From positions 186,001 through 250,000 of the forward strand of contig JAJOZX010001077.1 in assembly GCA_023014485.1 (NCBI GenBank): a stretch of DNA of 64,000 nucleotides, read 5' to 3'. This document shows positions 38,475-49,983 of the stretch, in pieces. The position numbers and the translations under genes are program-made. How positions within the stretch are numbered: position 1 is the first letter of the stretch; each line of letters starts with the position of its first letter. Below the pieces are notes generated by a model. The model had not been told where the DNA came from. It did not search any database and saw nothing but the letters and a program-made list of their open reading frames with translations. This DNA comes from Bathynomus jamesi. Taxonomy: Eukaryota; Arthropoda; Malacostraca; Isopoda; Cirolanidae.

Positions 38475-38477
<3 letters not shown>
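37551..38477 (+). mobile_element. Fold-back DD41D mariner, 3' end duplicated in inverse
   Basis: Two 310-base arms (37551-37860 and 38168-38477) are inverted copies around a 307-base unique centre. The ends CAGGGTGGGCGGAAAGTAGC are flanked by TA. The right arm plus the centre is the genuine 3' half of a mariner; the left arm is an inverted copy of the last 310 bases and replaces the 5' half. A few differences between the arms, such as GGAGCA against GGAGCCGC near 37711 and 38320, show some divergence. Confidence 0.9.
37796..38365 (+). pseudogene. Mariner transposase, DD41D, chimeric start
   Basis: The first ~23 residues are antisense of the arm and not transposase. From TAEKRQNRFSVTVWCGMTSD the sequence is real: FMQDGAPPHFALVV (second catalytic Asp), WPARSPDLTPCDFFLWG (third; 41 residues between) and a C terminus ending GAHIEF. 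The first catalytic Asp and the DNA-binding domains are lost, so it cannot transpose itself. The retained part has an unbroken frame. Confidence 0.85.

Positions 38478-38512
<35 letters not shown>
38478..38512. repeat. (TA)n microsatellite
   Basis: Continuation of the TA array on the right side of the fold-back mariner. Confidence 0.9.
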
Positions 38513-38516
<4 letters not shown>

Positions 38517-38813
38517 GCAAGGGGGTTCTAAGCTCATGCTCTTGAGTGCTCTTTGTGCTCGTTTGTACGTGCTTGTTCCTGGAGGTTTCACGTGCGCCCT
38601 CCCGGCCTAGCACCCAAGGATGATGGGGCTCGACCCTGCAGTCCTTGGTCTTTTTCCACTTCGACTATCCCCTCCACCCTTTCTTTTTCCTCTGTCTTTC
38701 CTCTCACTTTTTCTTTGTTTTTCCGCTGAGATATGCCCTTTAAATAGAGGCGAATCGGTTCTTCCTGAACTAAAAAAAAAAAAATATATATATATGCTGA
38801 CCAACTCCCATTT

Positions 38814-40602
38814 TTATTCTGAAGATGATGGATTCTTCTGGTGCCATTCGTGGAAGTGCTCTAAAGAGCATAGGCCTGGAGTGCCAGGGCAACCAATGCA
38901 GCATTTCCTAGTGCATTTTTCCTTAGGATGGCACACTCTGAACCTTTTTGGGGGCCTTTTTTGGGTGTCTGTGGCTGCTATTGGGACATAGCAATGAGTG
39001 ACTTCTTCTCTTTTTTGCTTAGATGCATCACGCTTACAGTTTGCCCTCTCATAGTCTTCCCTTACTTCTTGGTAGCCAGAATTATGCACTGATAGAAGTT
39101 TATGAACCAAATGAATAATGTATTTTCAAAAACTGATTTTCTTGGTTTTGTTTACATTATTGTAAACCAGGAAGCTATTTAGAACCATTCACATCACCAA
39201 GTGTAGGCCTAGTTCTTTGAACCATGCCAAGGATTTTCTACCTGGGTTGTATGGTTCCAAAATTTGGTCAGCCATGTCGACAGATCCCATCAGTTCATTG
39301 TATTTGTGAATGTGAAGAGGTTTTTTGTAAAATGTTGTTGCTCCACCAAAATATGTTTTGGTCTTCTCTACAAGGCCTGCCGTGTATTTTGTTGTGATTA
39401 CAAACACTGGTTTTTTGTCTTCCCACCTAACTATCAGTGCATTTCCTTTCCTACGAGAGCTACTTGATGTTTGTTGAGTTTTTCATTGCTTAGTTCTTTT
39501 GGAGGGCCTCTGTTTGTTCAAATAGTCCCAGTTAGCACTGTCTTTTTTGAGTCCAGAAACTCTGCCAATCGTAAGCTTGTATGTAATAATGTGTCTTCCT
39601 TGATCAAGCACTGACTTAGCCAGATACACTACTACACGCTCTGAAACTGTCAAATTAGTGGTTTCAGGTAGATCTGGCAGTTGGTAGTTGTCCTTTCTGA
39701 AGTAAATGCAGAAGTTCTAGCTGTACCCCTTCCAGTTTTTCTCTCCATTACACATCACAAGCAACTTTACTCCGAACCTAGCCCTCTTTGTTTTTATATA
39801 TTGTCTAAATCCTAATCTCCCCTTCCACAAATCAAGGACTCATCAATAGCTAATGCTCCCCAGCATCAACCACTGACATACACTGTTTGCGCAGAATGTC
39901 ACAAAACTTTTCTATGCGTGTTCCATACACCACTTTATCCACATCTTTAGTTTCTGAGAATCGCAGAAACTTCATAATGGAGTAAAACCTATCCCTACTC
40001 ATCACTTTTGCACAGTAAAAATATACTCCTGGTATATAAGGTGAATGAGACCAATAATCTCTCATTTCATGAAGTTTGTTTATGCCCATATATATGCACA
40101 GAGCAAGGAAAGTGTACACCTCATCAACAGTAACATCTCGCCATTTCAAATTATTTACACAGTTATTCATATTTTGATTTTCTTCAAAAAATACACAAGC
40201 TTTATCGTTTATGCAACGTAAAAGATGTTCAATTGCATCAGAGCTCATAAAAAGTTTGAAATAATCATCAATGTTTTCCTTATCAAAATTTACTTTGGGA
40301 TTCACGCCATGAAATGTTTTATGTAATGGAGGAAGATCAGTAGGCCTAACATCTTCAAAAATATTTACAATACGCTTCCAGCCCTGCTCTAATTCAACTG
40401 TATCTTCATCATAATCACTATCTTCACATATTTCACTGACCGATTCATCACTAACGCTTTCACTGCCTTTGGGCTCGTAATCAACGTCACTATCGCTATA
40501 ATTACTAAGCCTATCAGTGTCACTATCACTGAGCTGAAGCCATTTCACAAATTTATACAAGATATATAAAACAAAGAAAAAATCCTCACTCATAAAGCAC
40601 AA
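38814..40602 (-). pseudogene. Decayed piggyBac-type transposase
   Basis: The N-terminal 250 residues are open (39850-40602): an acidic Ser/Asp-rich start, then FKLFMSSDAIEHLLR, EVYTFLALCIYMGINKLHEMRDYWS and MSRDRFYSIMKFLRFSE, characteristic of piggyBac. A region of stops follows (about 39410-39850). Then 39189-39407 has YNELMGSVDMADQILEPYN, the VDxADQ motif with the third catalytic Asp, and 38814-39110 has a Cys-rich tail (RVCHPKEKCTRKCCIGCPGT, LCSLEHFHEWHQ), the zinc-finger-like C-terminal domain of piggyBac. All three parts are in the right order on one strand. A TTAA at 40860-40863 may mark the right end; the left end was not found. Confidence 0.85.
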
Positions 40603-41327
40603 CTAAATAGGAGTTTATGATGACAGGTTCAATGAGCCAGTGAAACAAAAGATTTGCATAATAAGCTGCACCCACTATCTTCTCATTGGTCAATTTTTTT
40701 TCTCATCATCTCCTAAACAATGTACAAGAAACTCAGCATTCTCCGAAAATATGAAAGCCTCAGTCAAGCCATTTGATAAATGGGATACTATGGTATCCCA
40801 TTGGAGTGCATGATGATGCAGCCATGGGATACGCATGTATCCCAACCGGAGTGAATGGGTTAAAGGTGAGAACCCAGTTTCAAATTGGTAGGAGCCACCT
40901 ATCTGACAATCTCAACCACACTAAAATTGGGAACTTGCTCACCTCAGTTCTCTCATTCTTAGCAGTACAGGTGGTGCTAAAGTCAAAGGATTTATTTTTA
41001 CTCAGTTGAAGGCCCTCTGGGTGGTCCTCACTGGCAGCTCAATCTCCCATCTCAGCAACCAGCAGCAGCTGCCGTGACCCCACTTAACAGAGTATCCAGT
41101 AGGTGAGTAACACAAACGCATTTTTACAAGACACTTGCCGGCATCGCACCACCATTTCAACATGAAATGCCATAAAAACTAAAATAATAAATGAAATAAA
41201 AACTAAGAAGTTATTTAATAGTTATAAAATAATAAAATTATAAAAATAAGACATGAAAGTTAAAACTATTTCAAAATGGTTCAGCATATAAAAAAGCAAC
41301 TGCAATAAATGGAACAATACATGAATA

Positions 41328-43656
41328 CAGTGGAACCTCAGTTGTCGAGCACCTCGGAACTCGAGTTTTTCAGCATTCGTGTTTTCCAGAGCGAAAAATG
41401 CCATCGGAACTCGAGCATCTGCTCGGGTCACGAGCGAACGAACGAACCCGGACAAAGGGTTCTCGAGTCAGTTAGCGTCAGTTAGCGTGTGTATCTCGAG
41501 CTGTGAGCATCTCTGCCGAACTTTCATCATCATTATTTTAGTCATTTTTGTGCTTTTTATTAGTGTTGCCGTGAAATAAGCCATCATGGGGCCTAAGAAG
41601 GATAGCAAGAGTAAGAGTAGCCCAAAGAAAAGGGTTATCACCAGAACCACAGTGGAATTTAAGAAGGAAGTTATTGCAAAACATGAAAATGGTGTTTGTG
41701 TGGCCGATCTTGCCAGAATGTATGGGAAGTCAACATCAACAATATGTACGATATTGAGCAAAAGCAAGGAAATTAAAGCTGCTGATGTAGCTAAAGGAGT
41801 GAAAGTTTTGAGTAAACAAAGAACTCAAGCAATTGAAGAGATGGAAAAGTTATTGATAATATGGATAAACGATAAGCAATTAAAGGGAGATAGAGTGTCT
41901 GAGGGAATTATTTCCGAAAAAGCGAGGCAGTTACATGACGATATTGTTAAAGAAATGCCTGGAACGAGTGAATCAGTTGAATTTAAGGCTAGTAGAGGCT
42001 GGTTTGAGAAATTTAGGAAGAGAAGTGGCGTTCATAGTGTGGTGAGGCATGGTGAGGGTGCGAGTTCGGACAAAAATGCGGCTGAGGAATTCGTGGAGGC
42101 TGAAGGATTCGTCCCCCAACAAGTGTTTAACTGCGATGAGACAGGCCTCTTTTGGAAGAAAATGCCAAAGAGGACCTACATCACCCAGGAGGAGAAGTCT
42201 ATGCCCAGACACAAGCCCATGAAGGATAGGCTAACCCTCTTGTTGTGTGGTAATGCTAGTGGGGACTTAAAAATCAAACCTTTGCTCGTATACCACTCAG
42301 AAAATCTGAGGGTATTTAAGAAATACAATGTAATAAAGAGCAAATTGAATGTAATGTGGAGGGCTAATGCTAAAGCATGGGTAACCAGACAAATATTCAT
42401 TGAGTGGGTCAACGAAGTGTTTGGGCCAGCTGTGAAGAAATATTTACTGGCCAATAAGTTACCACTCAAGTGCCTCCTGGTAATGGACAATGCTCCTGCT
42501 CATCCTCCAGGCTTGGAGGACCAATTGTTGGAGGAGTTTAGCTTCATTACCATAAAGTTCTTGCCCCCTAACACGACTCCTCTCATCCAACCCATGGACC
42601 AGCAGGTCATCTCAAACTTCAAGAAACTGTACACCAAGGCACTCTTCCAGAGGTGTTTTGAGGTAACTAATGACACAGAGTTAACACTCAGAGAATTCTG
42701 GAGGAATCACTTCACCATTCTCAATTGTATTAACCTAATAGACAAAGCCTGGATGGAAGTGACTTCTAGGACCATGAACTCGGCCTGGAAGAAATTGTGG
42801 CCAGAATGCTACCTAGTAAAAGACTGAGGCTGAGCCAGTGCCTGTGGTTGAGACCATTGTGTCTCTTGGGAAGTCCTTGGGGTTGGATGTGTCTGATGGT
42901 GATGTCGAGGAGTTGGTGGAGGACCATAGGGAAGAACTCACCACTGAGGAACTCCAAGTCCTTCAGGAGGAGCAGCAACAGGTGGTAGCAGAAGAGATTG
43001 CTTCAGGGGAGGAGGAGGAGGAGAGGGGAGGATGTTCCTTCTTCAACCATTAAAGAAATGTGTGCAAACTGGGAAGAGGTACAGAGCTTTATAGAGAGAC
43101 ATCACCCTGACAAAGCTGTAGCAGGCCGAGTGATAAACATGTTCAATGACAATGCTATCGCTCATTTTAGAAAGATCTTAAAACGCAGGCAAAAACAAAC
43201 CTCTCTGGATAGGTTTTTGATAAGAAAAGCATCCAATGAGTCTAGTGGAACTTTAAGTGCCTCTAAAAGGAGGAGAAGGGAACAAACCCCAGAGGAAGAC
43301 TTGCTTCCTGAAGTCTTCATGGAGGGGGACTCCCCTTCCAAAAAGTAACACCTCTCATTCTCCCTCCCCCTCACCGTCTTTCATACGCCAACAAAAGTCC
43401 TCTACAAAGGTAATGTGAAGTTAAATGCTCATTTATTCTATTTATTTGTCTTATATATTGAATGTTAATTTATTTTTATGTGTAAAACCATTAATATGAC
43501 CAGAAATATGAATTTTTAAAAATATTTTTTGACGTCAGGAACGGATTAATTGCTTTTACATTATTTCTTATGGGAAAATTCGTCTCGGAACTCGAGCTTT
43601 TCACAACTCGAGCACTTTTCTGGAACGGATTATGCTCATGATCTGAGGTACCACTG
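41328..43656 (+). mobile_element. Tigger1-like DNA transposon, 2329 bp
   Basis: The ends CAGTGGAACCTCAGTTGTCG and the inverse of GATCTGAGGTACCACTG are flanked by TA (41326-41327 and 43657-43658). CTCGGAACTCGAG-like sub-terminal repeats occur near both ends. It is inserted into the hAT element. Confidence 0.92.
41586..43348 (+). pseudogene. Tigger1/TIGD1-like transposase with two C-terminal frameshifts
   Basis: The first frame (41586-42827, 413 residues) has the start MGPKKDSKSKSSPKKR, a CENP-B-type helix-turn-helix (about 23-65), a second CENP-B DNA-binding domain (about 80-150), and the DDE_1 domain with D184 (FNCDETGLFW), D301 (LVMDNAPAHPP) and D338 (IQPMDQQ). All catalytic residues are intact. 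The C-terminal part continues in two other frames (42838-43053, 42998-43348), with VETIVSLGKSLGLDV, EEVQSFIERHHPD and a basic end KRRRREQTPEED. Two small indels near 42825 and 43020 thus truncate the protein; the DNA-cleaving core is whole. Confidence 0.9.
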
Positions 43657-43689
43657 TACTTTACAACCACATATATATACTGTACTCTT

Positions 43690-44145
43690 ATACCTAAACT
43701 GAATTTGTTCTCAGAAACAGGATCACTTCTGTTAGGTCCTCCTTCATTGCTGCTCTCGTCGGATCTGACAATTCGGAGGGTAGAAAACAAATGCTCGATG
43801 CTGACTTGAGTTGGTGGCATTGCTGTGACAGTCAGAGCAGCATCTTGAACAATCTCAGGGTATCGGGGTATTGCATCTTTCACTTTCAACTTTGCAGTAG
43901 TCAATTTTTTCTACCTCTCCCAGTGCATGAGAAAAATCCAATTTGAATTTAGCTAGCACAGTCAGGCTCCTTTCTCCGCTTTTTTCCAAATCTAATTGAC
44001 GACACTTTGACCACTCCTGGTTGTCTAGATGTTTTTCGAAATCAAATTCTTCATCTTCAGAATTTGAATTGGATGAGGACAATGATGGAAGGCTGCTGTG
44101 TTGCGGCCCAGCTACAGCCTCATCTTTCACTCGTAGACCTTTCAT
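43690..44145 (-). pseudogene. hAT transposase C-terminal fragment
   Basis: Two overlapping frames (43855-44145 and 43657-43904). The first reads SSNSNSEDEEFDFEKHLDNQ, the second VKDAIPRYPEIVQDAALTV and PPTQVSIEHLFSTLRIVRSD, the hAT dimerisation motif. The catalytic core is absent. It matches the proposed hAT element bounded near 35654 and 44365. Confidence 0.75.
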
Positions 44146-44370
44146 ACGAATGGCTACTTCACATAAAACAGCTTTAGCTCTAATTTGCTAATAAATGCTC
44201 GCAGTTTCACGCTTAGAAAATGCCAAGAAACCACATGCAATTGAAAATTTCAAGGAAACCTGTGTAGTTTTAAGATTTGGAGTTGGAGTTGGGGGATTTG
44301 CACTGACTCCAACTCCACCCAAAAATAACCAACTCCATGACTCTGACCCCAAATTCACAACCTTCTTCAT

Positions 44371-44895
44371 ATCAAAAGCCTACCTAGGCCTATGAGGTAA
44401 CTTCTATGAGCTGTGTGTAATGCTTCCCATTATTATTCTTATTTTTATCCAGTTCTTAGGAAACTATTGACATTATTTTAATACTTAATACATTATTAAG
44501 GCCTAAATAATCCTGTAGGCCTTTCACTAACTGGATGCCTAAGCCTATACTATGCTAGGTTATCCTCATTATAAGCTGACAACAGTAATGCTGAGTAGAT
44601 CAAATCATATTTTACACCATTTTTATGTATTTTACACTTGCTTCAACAATTAAAATCACTCTTCACTGTTCTTTAAATTAAAAAATATACAAGCAGTTCA
44701 TACACAAATTACACATCCTCCAAGAATTTATTCAAATCATTTAATATTGCAAAACATCTTGACACAAACATACTGAAATTACATGTTTCATGATATGTAG
44801 CTAATATAAGAATAGAAGAAATAGCTAATATGTAGCTAATATAAGAATAGAAGAAATATGACCTTCATATATATATATCATTACATCAGTTGCAT
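44371..44895. other. No gene recognised
   Basis: AT-rich sequence with a small local duplication (AGCTAATATAAGAATAGAAG, twice at 44800-44855). Confidence 0.5.
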
Positions 44896-44899
44896 CATG

Positions 44900-45361
44900 T
44901 GTAAGTTCACAACATGGATTTAGATCAGGAAGATCTTGTTTTTCTAATCTCTTAGACTTTTAGAGTTGGTAACTGATCAGGTAGATAATGGAAATGTAGA
45001 TGTTAATTTATTTGGATTTTAGTAAAGCATCTGACAAGGTTCCAACATAGGAGACTTCTATATAAATTAAAAGCTCATGGGATATTAGGGTCAGTTATAA
45101 ATTGGGTAGAAAAATGGTTGGAAGACAGAGAACAGAGAGTAATTCTAAATGGTCATGAATCTGGGTGGCAGAGTGAAAAGTGGGGTACCACAGGGATCAG
45201 TTTTGGGTCCATTACTCTTTATTTTATATCTAAATGATTTAGAGAAAGGAGTAGGTTGTAAAATTTCTAAATTTGCAGATGATACAAAAGTAGTTGCCCG
45301 AGTTACAAATACAGAAAATTCCTATAAACTGCAAAAGGATCTTGATAGACTAGTTGCATAG
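44900..45361 (+). pseudogene. LINE reverse transcriptase, left half (split)
   Basis: Reads QHGFRSGRSC-like sequence, then LYKLKAHGI, WVEKWLEDREQRVILNG and, in the frame 45149-45361, KSGVPQGSVLGPLLFILYLND and KFADDTKVVARV (FADD catalytic box), ending LQKDLDRLVA. A continuation of the same protein class appears at 49225-49640, beyond the hAT-like gene. Several stops; inactive. Confidence 0.75.
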
Positions 45362-45430
45362 GAACTTATACTTCGTGCATGCGCTATACACTTTTTCTCA
45401 AATGTTTTCAAGTGCCATCTTTGTATGTAC

Positions 45431-45801
45431 ACACAGTCCCCAACTTACATAAGGGTTCCGTTCCGGAAGGCTTTACACAAGTCAATTTTTCCATAAGTCA
45501 GAAATGACCCTTCCATAGGTAATCACTGAACACAAGATACAATACTTTTTTTATAAATTAAAAAACTAAATACAGTATAGTAGCAATAAAAGCATAGGAA
45601 AGAAATATAATTAAGTAGTACAAAATACTGTATTGTCCTGCACTCTTACGATCACTTGGGTGCTTCCCAGTCATTATTGCAACATAATTAAGGGTGATTT
45701 TGCGAAAAAAGTTTGGAGATGATGTGGAGGGGATTTATGGGAGCATTTACGTAAAGTCAAATTTGCGTAAGTCAAGGCTTACGTAACCCGGGGATCATCT
45801 G
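45431..45801. mobile_element. MITE with CAGTCCCC-type ends
   Basis: The left end ACAGTCCCCAACTTACATAA and the right end ...GGCTTACGTAACCCGGGGATCATCTG are imperfect inverted repeats. The element is flanked by a direct repeat of about 70 bases (45360-45428 and 45878-45948, starting GCATAGGAACTTATACTT). Confidence 0.55.
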
Positions 45802-46078
45802 TATTTACTACGTAAATAGCACCCCCTAGCAAGACTGCCTTGAAATGATACTCTCTGCTCAATTTCTGCTGGAAAATGCATAGGAACTTATACTTCATGC
45901 ATGTGCCGTACACTTTCTAATTTCTTAAATGTTTTCAAGCGCCATCTTTGTATGTAACAGGTGTTTTGCTGTGCAGCTCTAATTTCACTTTGAATAAGTC
46001 TATCTTTTGTATTTTTTTTGTTATAATATTTTATATGCTAAAGTGAATCTGAGTGAACATCGAGGTCTACAGAAAAAT

Positions 46079-49000
46079 GAAGAAGGTACAAGCAAAGATC
46101 GGGACTTTCTTCAATACCAGTCAGTAAGTTGGGTCAGACAATGATTTATTTTATGCTCGGAAAATTAGTCAAATTGTAGAATAATATATTCAACTCCACT
46201 CCTCCCTACTGGGGGTCTCACAATATCACCTTATCATTATTCATATTATTGGTTATTCTTTTCAGGGATGTACCACCAGTACCTTCTTGCTCAACTGACA
46301 TCTTAGATGATTTAGGTGACAGACCATCACAGAAAAGGAAGTTTGATGAAATCAGATATGACGCAGATGATCCAGAGTGCAAAATACAGAACACAGACAC
46401 AACATGTGGTAAGAATTGATTTCTTATATTATTGCTCTTAACTAAAAAAATATCCCATTCATTTATTGTCATGAATGTAGTACAAAACAAGTTTCAACAA
46501 GATGTTCTCTACAATTTATACTGAAACTAATCATAAATTGATGGTTTTATGACTGGAATTAAAAAGAATATTGTTTTGAATTTTAGGTGAGGACATAATA
46601 TCATCAAACCTCAGGAATGACATCAGCCTGTATTACCAGTGTGTGAGCAATTTGAATGATGACAAGAAGTGAGAGCTTTTGACTTCCCACTGGCAACCTC
46701 CTGCAAGATACAAGTTTCCAGGTACCATCAATTATGGCAGGAAGCGATTCTTCAATGGAGAATGGCTAAAGATGTATCCCTGGCTGGCGTATTCACCATC
46801 AGAATGTGGCACATTTTGTTTAACCTGTGTGCTGTTTGGTATAGCAAGTGGCCACAACAACAGCAAGTTGGACAAGCTGTACAAGTCACCTTTGACCAAC
46901 TGGGTAACAGCTACAAGTAAATTGGCTGAATATAATAGCAAGTCAGATTTCCACAAACATGCAACACTTTGCTGATAATTTTCGCAGAATCATGTCCAAC
47001 AAGTCAACCAGTGAATTGACTTATTTCTTCAGCAATCAGCAAATGTGTCGCAGAAAACAAACAAAAAGTAGCATCAATGATGAAGACTGTGATCTTGTGT
47101 GGTAGGCAGAACTTTGCTCTTCAAGGGGACCATGAAGATGCTGAAGACGACTCGAAGAACAGAGGCAACTTCTTGGCACTGTTGCAGTTCCACGTGGATG
47201 CTGATGATATGGTCCTCAAAGAACACTTGAAATCAGCTCCCAAGAATGCAACATATACATCAAAGACAATACAGAATGAACTGATCTCCGTCATTGCTGC
47301 CCACATTCAAGACGAAATTGTGAAGGAGATTAACACAAGTCCTCTGTTCTCCATTCTTGCAGATGAAGCTACTGATGTCAGCAACAAGGAACAACTTCCA
47401 CTTGTGTTGCATTTTGTTGACAACACATTCTATTCATGAAGAGTTTGTTGGTTTCTTTGAATGTGTGAATGGTGTCACTGGCAAAGCCATTGCTGACTTA
47501 CTATTGCAAGTGGTTAGTGATCTCGGCTTAGATATGAAGAAATGCAGAGGCCAGTGCTATGATGAAGCAGGCAATATGGCTGGACAAGTCAAAGGTGCAG
47601 CAGCTTTGATAGCACAGCAGTATCCAAAGGCACCTTATGTCCACTGCCAGTCTCACAGGTTGAACCTGTGTGTTGTAAAAGCCTGTGCTTTACAAGAAAT
47701 ACGCAACATGATGGGCACATTGGAGGAAGTGGAGCGTTTCTTCAAGTTCTCACTGAAAAGACAGCTACTGCTTGAAGAACAGATCAAGGTGTGTTTTTTT
47801 CTTGGTATAGTCAGTACATTTTCTATTGTGATGGCTGTGTTGTAATAGTGAATTTAATGCTATGAAATTTATTTTAAATTATTTTATTTTTTCATACATC
47901 TAATCTGAAAATTATTGCTTTCTGTTTTTGTCACTCAGGAGGAGTGTCCAGCCTCTAGTCATCATAAGCTGACCGATATTTGCCGAACTAGATGGGTTCC
48001 AACATTTGGATGCCCTAGATGTATTGAAGAGCTACTGCCCGCTGTGGTTTCAACCTTGACATGCATCGAGGATAACATCACTCATAACTGGGACAGTGAG
48101 TCATCAACAAAGGCTAGTGGTATGCTCTACCAAATTGGAACATTCCAGTTTATCTTCACTTTTGTTGTGACAAAGAAAGTTTTGTCATACACCCATGGTA
48201 TCACAGTCAAGTCGCAGGTGAGGAGTCTCGACACAAAGAAGGCATATGACAGTGTTGGTGAGGTCCTTGGGTTTCTTCAAACAGTCAGAGACAGTGTTGA
48301 CTCAAAACATTCTGAGTGGTTCAAGGCTGCAAAGGAAATAGCTGAAGACCTCGACATAGCAGTGACAAAGCCCAGGACAGTTGGCCAGCAAAAAAACAAA
48401 CAATGTCCCTGCAGAAACTATGGAGGATTATTTCCGTTGCAGTGTGACTGTGCCATTCTTGGATCATCTCCTGGCAGATATTGGATCAAGATTCAAAGAT
48501 GGCTAACAGAAAACCATTCTGGGATTTTCAGGGTTGTGATGGAATTATTTAGCTATAGGGATAATTTGAGAATGATAATTAAATTGATGGACTGATATGT
48601 ACTCTCTCTTACTGTTACATGAAATTGACAACTGGTTTATTCATTTTAGGTGTTCCTGCAAAGATGATAGAACAGCCAGACACATGGAACCCAGAGTTCC
48701 AGCAGTTCTGTCAGACCTACCAAGATGACCTTCCCAGTCTTAATACTCTGTCTGCAGAGCTGGATGTGTGGCAATACCACTAGGAGCAGCACCATCAGGC
48801 CAACTGCGACATACCAGACTGTGCAGTCAACTTTACACTCCATGGACAAGGTCTTCTTCCCAAACATCTGTGCTGCACTCAAGGTATTGGCAATCATTCC
48901 AGTCACCACCTGTGAGTGTGAACATTCAGTTTCAGCCATGCATCGACTGAAAACGTATCTGAGGAGCACCATGAGAAATTATAGGATGAATGGTTTAGCT

Positions 49001-49114
49001 CTGATGCATGTCCATTATGGGTGGAAGCTTGATGTGGATGTTTTGGTTGAGAAGTTTGCACAGCTCCACCCAGGAAGGATGGAGCTTGTTGATATTATCA
49101 GTGACAAACATTAA
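46079..49114 (+). pseudogene. ZMYM1 / P52rIPK-like hAT transposase gene with introns, decayed
   Basis: The first exon reads MKKVQAKIGTFFNTSQ (46079-46126) with a GT donor. A second exon starts at 46266 after TTTTCAG (DVPPVPSCSTDILDDLGD) and a third after TTTTAG near 46587. A TTF-type zinc-finger region follows (TSHWQPPARYKFPGTINYG, WLAYSPSECGTFCLTCVLFG, KSDFHKHATLC), then a DUF4371-like segment (ILADEATDVSNKEQLPLVLH, ECVNGVTGKAIADLL, HCQSHRLNLC), a linker (KLTDICRTRWV) and a hAT dimerisation end (TTCECEHSVSAMHRLKTYLR), with the stop at 49114. Internal stops (near 46670 and 47103) and frame breaks show decay. Such genes are hAT-derived and occur as multicopy elements. Confidence 0.8.
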
Positions 49115-49224
49115 AAAGGATTTATTTTGTAAAATAAATATCTTGAAGTAAATAACGAATCATGTCTTCTTTTACATTTTGGTATGCATTTAATGAAATG
49201 GCACTAGTCAGATTATGGGTCTGG

Positions 49225-49900
49225 ATCTGGGCCTGTGGAGGATGTTAGACAGGAAAGGGATCTTGGTATTTAGTAGGTAGTTAGTGATCTCAAATTTTCT
49301 AAGTAGTGCTTAGAGGCTAGAAATAAGGCAAATAAAATGTTAGGTATTATTAAGAGGGATCTTAGTCGTAAGGAAGTGATCTGTAAATTATATAATTCTT
49401 ATGTTAGGTCTCAATTAGAATATTGCATTCAAGCTTGGTCACCTCACCTTAGACATGATATTCATATGCTTGGTATGCAACATAGGTTAGGGATAAGCTT
49501 GGTTGCCCTAAGAAGATTGGAATACAGGGAAAGATTAAAGGAATTAGGAATGTTTAGTTTTGAAAGACTGTATATGAGGAGATATGATATAGATATTCAA
49601 AATATTTTCAGGTTTGGACAATTTAGATATACGTAACCTTTTCTCACTAGAGGCTGATGGGATAACTCGTGGGCATAATGAGAAAATTAGAAAATAGCCT
49701 TGTAGACTTGATCTATGAAAAGTTTTTCAGTCATAGTAGTAGATTTTTTGAATGACTTGCCATATGATGTGGTAAACAGTAGCTTGTTAGTTAATTTTAA
49801 GTAAAATTTCAATGCTTTCATGAATGAGCGAGTGAGTTTGTAGATTGTAATTACTTATATTCTTAACTTAAGTTTGTAGGCTACTTTTATCTTAGTAAAT
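49225..49900 (+). pseudogene. LINE right half (split)
   Basis: Reads ERDLGI, LEARNKANKMLGIIKRDLS, YNSYVRSQLEYCIQAWSPHL and ERLKELGMFSFERLYMRR, the C-terminal part of the same reverse transcriptase class as 44900-45361. Roughly 35 residues after the catalytic box are missing between the halves. The 3' UTR resembles the minus-strand fragment at 56030-56297. Confidence 0.75.
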
Positions 49901-49983
49901 AGTTGGGTGAATATTCATTTTAGTACATGAGCTGGTCTTTGAGATGACAATAGGTTTTTCTTATGTAAAATTTAAATCTGAAT

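Larger units (their letters stand above)
35654..44365 (-). mobile_element. hAT-type element interrupted by many insertions
   Basis: CAGGGTTGTGGAGTTGGTG at 35654 and the inverted GGTTGTGAATTTGG... / GGAGTTGG sequence ending near 44365 look like the two ends of one hAT element. The C-terminal part of a hAT transposase lies at 43690-44145 on minus, and a Tigger is inserted next to it. A direct repeat of about 55 bases (35855-35910 and 41190-41250) flanks the middle section with the palindromic mariner and the piggyBac. Boundaries at the right end are approximate. Confidence 0.5.
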
